Positions 62,050 to 64,000 of a DNA stretch of 64,000 nucleotides are shown one piece after another. How positions within the stretch are numbered: position 1 is the first letter of the stretch; each line of letters opens with the position of its first letter. The stretch comes from Nocardia panacis (GTDB lineage: Bacteria; Actinomycetota; Actinomycetes; Mycobacteriales; Mycobacteriaceae): contig NZ_QZFU01000019.1 in assembly GCF_003598715.1 (NCBI RefSeq), positions 434,001 to 498,000 of the forward strand, read 5' to 3'. A program made the translations under genes and the position numbers. Below the pieces are notes generated by a model. That model did no database searches. It saw nothing but the letters and a program-made list of their open reading frames with translations, and had not been told where the DNA came from.

Positions 62050-62171
62050 CGCCGAACCTCACCGTGACGACCACCGCCGGGGCTGAGAAGCCACGGCATG
62101 ACGAGACCGGTGAGACCGTCGAATCCCGCGCAGGCGAGCACGATCCACACGCAGCTCAGATCTGTGGACAT
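62046..62171 (-). CDS. 41-residue micro-protein (first of pair)
   Basis: From ATG 62171, preceded by GGAGAGCCTCGG. Its first part CVWIVLACAGFDGL and GLVMPWLL is hydrophobic enough for one membrane helix, followed by a basic tail SPGGGRHGEVRR. It is coupled to the 57-residue gene by an ATGA overlap. Family unknown. Confidence 0.55.
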   Translation of the reverse strand: MSTDLSCVWIVLACAGFDGLTGLVMPWLLSPGGGRHGEVRR

Positions 62172-62346
62172 CCGAGGCTCTCCAGGCCCTGGGCGGATTG
62201 ACTCGGTGCCGAGCGGTGGCAAGGGTTACTCGCCTCGGCTCTTGGACCCAGCCGGGCGGGATTTGTTGCGTAGCTGGCGAATTGGGCGGCAACCTGCGGT
62301 TTGGCGGGTAGTTTCCCCATGCGAGGAACGTACGCGCTAGCCAACC

Positions 62347-62376
62347 CGCAAAGTGCTAAAATATTAGCACTTTGCG
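62347..62376 (+). promoter_or_regulatory. 30-bp inverted-repeat operator before HTH/TPR gene
   Basis: CGCAAAGTGCTAA (62347-62359) and its exact reverse complement (62364-62376) are separated by AATA. It ends 17 bases before the ATG of the HTH/TPR gene and overlaps the expected -10 region, so it is very probably the autoregulatory operator. Confidence 0.85.
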
Positions 62377-62393
62377 CGTGTACCCTGATCGCT

Positions 62394-63617
62394 ATGACGC
62401 CCGACTCGCCCCTCGTGCAGGGCATAGGCAACAACATTGCGGCGTTCCGGAACGCCGCGAACCTCTCCCAACCCGACCTAGCCGCGCGGATCAACAAGAG
62501 CGTGCAGTGGCTGCGAGGTGTCGAGCAGGGACGGCTATACGCCGACAGGCTCACCGATCTCATCAATATCGCGAATGTTCTCGACTGCCGTCTGGACGAC
62601 TTGCTCGGCCGCCCCATCGACGCGCTCGCGCCTGGAGTGAAGCCGAAAGTCGAAGCGGTCGGTGCGGTGCGCGAGGCAATCAAGCGTACTCCGGTGGTGA
62701 CCGCGAGCGGAACCGCGCCCGAACTGGCCGAAGTCGGCTCACGCGTCGCCGAGGCATGGACGGTTTGGCATAGCTCGCCGACGGCCCATCGTGTTCTCGG
62801 TGGGATCCTGCCCGCACTGATCACCGATGTCATGGCAGCCTACCGAGGTGCTGATGATCGCCGCCAAGCTGCGCGAACCTTGGCAGGTGCCTGGCAGGTC
62901 ACACGACAATGGCTGCACCACATTCCGGAAGGCGAATTGGCATGGGTCGCAGCCGAACGCGCCATGTCGGCCGCCCGCGAGGCAGAAGACCCGCATCTCA
63001 TCGCGCTGGGAGCCTGGGCGCTGTCGGCAAGCTACCGTCGAGCCGGACAACAGGATGAAGCGACACGGTTGTGCCTGTCCGCAGCCGACGAACTCAAGGG
63101 ACGCATCGACGGGGCCAACCCTGACCATGACCTGTTGGCCGACTACGGAATGCTGCATTTGGCCGCTTCGATCAGTGCGGCACAATCCGACGAAGACGGT
63201 CGAGCCTGGGCACTGCATCGTGTGGCCGAGGACACCGCCCGAGCCCTGGGTGCGCGGTATCAAGCTTGGACCGCGTTCGGTCGCGGCAATGTCGACATTC
63301 ACGGTCTCGCTCTCCAGGCGGAACTCGGCCGATCCGACGCGGTCATCGAGTACTCACGGCGGCTGAACATCGACGCCGTGCCCTCGGTGGAACGGCGCAC
63401 ACGCGCGCTGATCGATACCGCCCGTGGGTTTGCCAGCCGCGGTGACGATGAAGCGGCGGCGCTCGTTCTGATCGACGCCGAGAAGATCAGCGCCGATGAG
63501 GTCCACCACTCCGGCCTCGTCCACGAAATGCTTCGCACGATGGTGCATCGAGACAGGGCACGGTCGCGATCACACGTCCGGGGCCTCGCCCAGCGCTGCG
63601 GGATATTCGCCTCGTGA
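62394..63617 (+). CDS. XRE-HTH/TPR regulator
   Basis: A 407-residue regulator. N-terminal Xre helix-turn-helix (residues 8-70; NIAAFRNAANLSQPDLAARINKSV given as NLSQPDLAARINKS, with VQWLRGVEQGRLYADRLT), then a long all-helical region with TPR-like repeats (for example WVAAERAMSAAREAEDPHLI and GYRSASYRRAG-type pairs). No ribosome site precedes ATG 62394, so the transcript may be leaderless, starting near the operator. Its stop overlaps the start of the epimerase gene (GTGA). It probably senses a cognate ligand or peptide and controls itself and its partner. Confidence 0.85.
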   Translation: MTPDSPLVQGIGNNIAAFRNAANLSQPDLAARINKSVQWLRGVEQGRLYADRLTDLINIANVLDCRLDDLLGRPIDALAPGVKPKVEAVGAVREAIKRTPVVTASGTAPELAEVGSRVAEAWTVWHSSPTAHRVLGGILPALITDVMAAYRGADDRRQAARTLAGAWQVTRQWLHHIPEGELAWVAAERAMSAAREAEDPHLIALGAWALSASYRRAGQQDEATRLCLSAADELKGRIDGANPDHDLLADYGMLHLAASISAAQSDEDGRAWALHRVAEDTARALGARYQAWTAFGRGNVDIHGLALQAELGRSDAVIEYSRRLNIDAVPSVERRTRALIDTARGFASRGDDEAAALVLIDAEKISADEVHHSGLVHEMLRTMVHRDRARSRSHVRGLAQRCGIFAS

Positions 63618-64000
63618 CCCGAACACTGCACGCACACTCGAGTGCCGACGTGCTCGCCGCTGTCGCCGAAGAACTCGATCGCGGCGGAAGACGAGATCGA
63701 CTGCTGCGCAAAGCAGCCGGGGGACTGGCTTTCATCCTGGCCGACTACTTGGTGGACCACTGCGGCTCCGCCTACGGTCGACACGTCACCCTGCTGGTCG
63801 GCTCCGGACACAACGGCGCGGACGCCTTGCTCGCGGGGATCCAACTGCGCCGCAGAGGGATCAAGGTCGATGCCGTACTTACCGCCAGCACTGCCTATGA
63901 GCCAGGTGTTTCCCGACTCGAAGCGGCTGGCGGACAGATCATCTCGGCAGATACGGCCGAAGCCCTCGAATCATTGTCGCGTGCGGATCTCGTGGTCGAC
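63614..64000 (+). CDS. NAD(P)H-hydrate epimerase-like protein, partial
   Basis: The first 129 codons, cut by the window end. After an N-terminal helix region it has VTLLVGSGHNGADALLAGIQL near residue 58, the YjeF-N/NAXE P-loop-like motif (canonical GxGNNGGDG, here GSGHNGADA), followed by RRRGIKVDAVL. NAD(P)HX epimerase repairs hydrated NADH/NADPH; variants are also found in regulatory pairs. Start GTG 63614 overlaps the regulator stop. Substituted residues (H for N, A for G) may mean a non-classical function; the ADP-dependent dehydratase half cannot be seen. Confidence 0.75.
   Translation, partial: MTRTLHAHSSADVLAAVAEELDRGGRRDRLLRKAAGGLAFILADYLVDHCGSAYGRHVTLLVGSGHNGADALLAGIQLRRRGIKVDAVLTASTAYEPGVSRLEAAGGQIISADTAEALESLSRADLVVD

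Overview
The window is chromosomal DNA of a high-GC, mycolic-acid-containing actinomycete, most probably a Nocardia. I base this on four things: GC-rich codon use throughout; gene order from the partial ABC ATPase and serB/ctaD/fecB through nrdF, nrdE-nrdI-nrdH, an FMN reductase and a TetR gene that parallels M. tuberculosis Rv3041c-Rv3055; a four-gene glutamine-synthetase-like block parallel to Rv2857c-Rv2860c; and a full-length carboxylic acid reductase together with a mycolate-type methyltransferase. The genus is an inference from recalled family knowledge, not from a database search.

Region 1-16 kb is housekeeping: an ABC ATPase fragment, a Pth2-like protein with a chagasin-like lipoprotein, serB, ctaD, a FecB-like siderophore-binding lipoprotein, and the class Ib ribonucleotide reductase genes in two transcription units (nrdF; nrdHIE). 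Each of these units is preceded by a pair of NrdR-type boxes exactly 32 bp apart. Region 16-24 kb has nadE and a molybdenum cofactor cluster (moaD-moaA divergent from moeA, a moaC-mogA fusion, and moaE), then an AraC-type regulator and a CobW/G3E GTPase. Region 24-34 kb holds cell-envelope and regulatory genes: an amidase, SDR, a secreted glycine-rich protein, a thioesterase, a CFA/mycolate methyltransferase, a short Rho, DoxX, an Lnt-like protein and a two-component system. Region 33.7-38 kb is a gamma-glutamylation-type amine catabolic operon (glutamine synthetase-like ligase, class I amidotransferase-type hydrolase, aldehyde dehydrogenase, SDR), with a 36-residue micro-ORF and a strong hairpin just upstream. 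Region 38.4-54.3 kb carries the carboxylic acid reductase, an Rpf-type lysozyme-like protein behind a structured leader, transporters, a DUF4157 double-metalloprotease-motif protein, a MarR/extradiol dioxygenase pair with twin perfect operators, an L,D-transpeptidase, a permease/TIGR03943 pair, and two DsbA-like proteins.

At 54.4 kb a tRNA-Ala(GGC) marks the left edge of an accessory island that runs beyond the window. Its first gene is a serine recombinase whose 3' end overlaps the tRNA and which is split by four frameshifts. The island then holds an AT-richer gene-poor stretch, a PD-(D/E)XK-like coiled-coil protein with an upstream partner, a HTH-DUF5753 regulator, an uncharacterised protein coupled to a nucleoside hydrolase, two coupled micro-ORFs, and a HTH/TPR regulator. 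That regulator sits behind a 30-bp inverted-repeat operator and is coupled to an NAD(P)HX-epimerase-like gene, which is truncated by the window end. This island (57-64 kb) is the part most likely to hold an undescribed system: small regulators tightly coupled to nucleoside- and NAD-handling enzymes and a nuclease-like protein.
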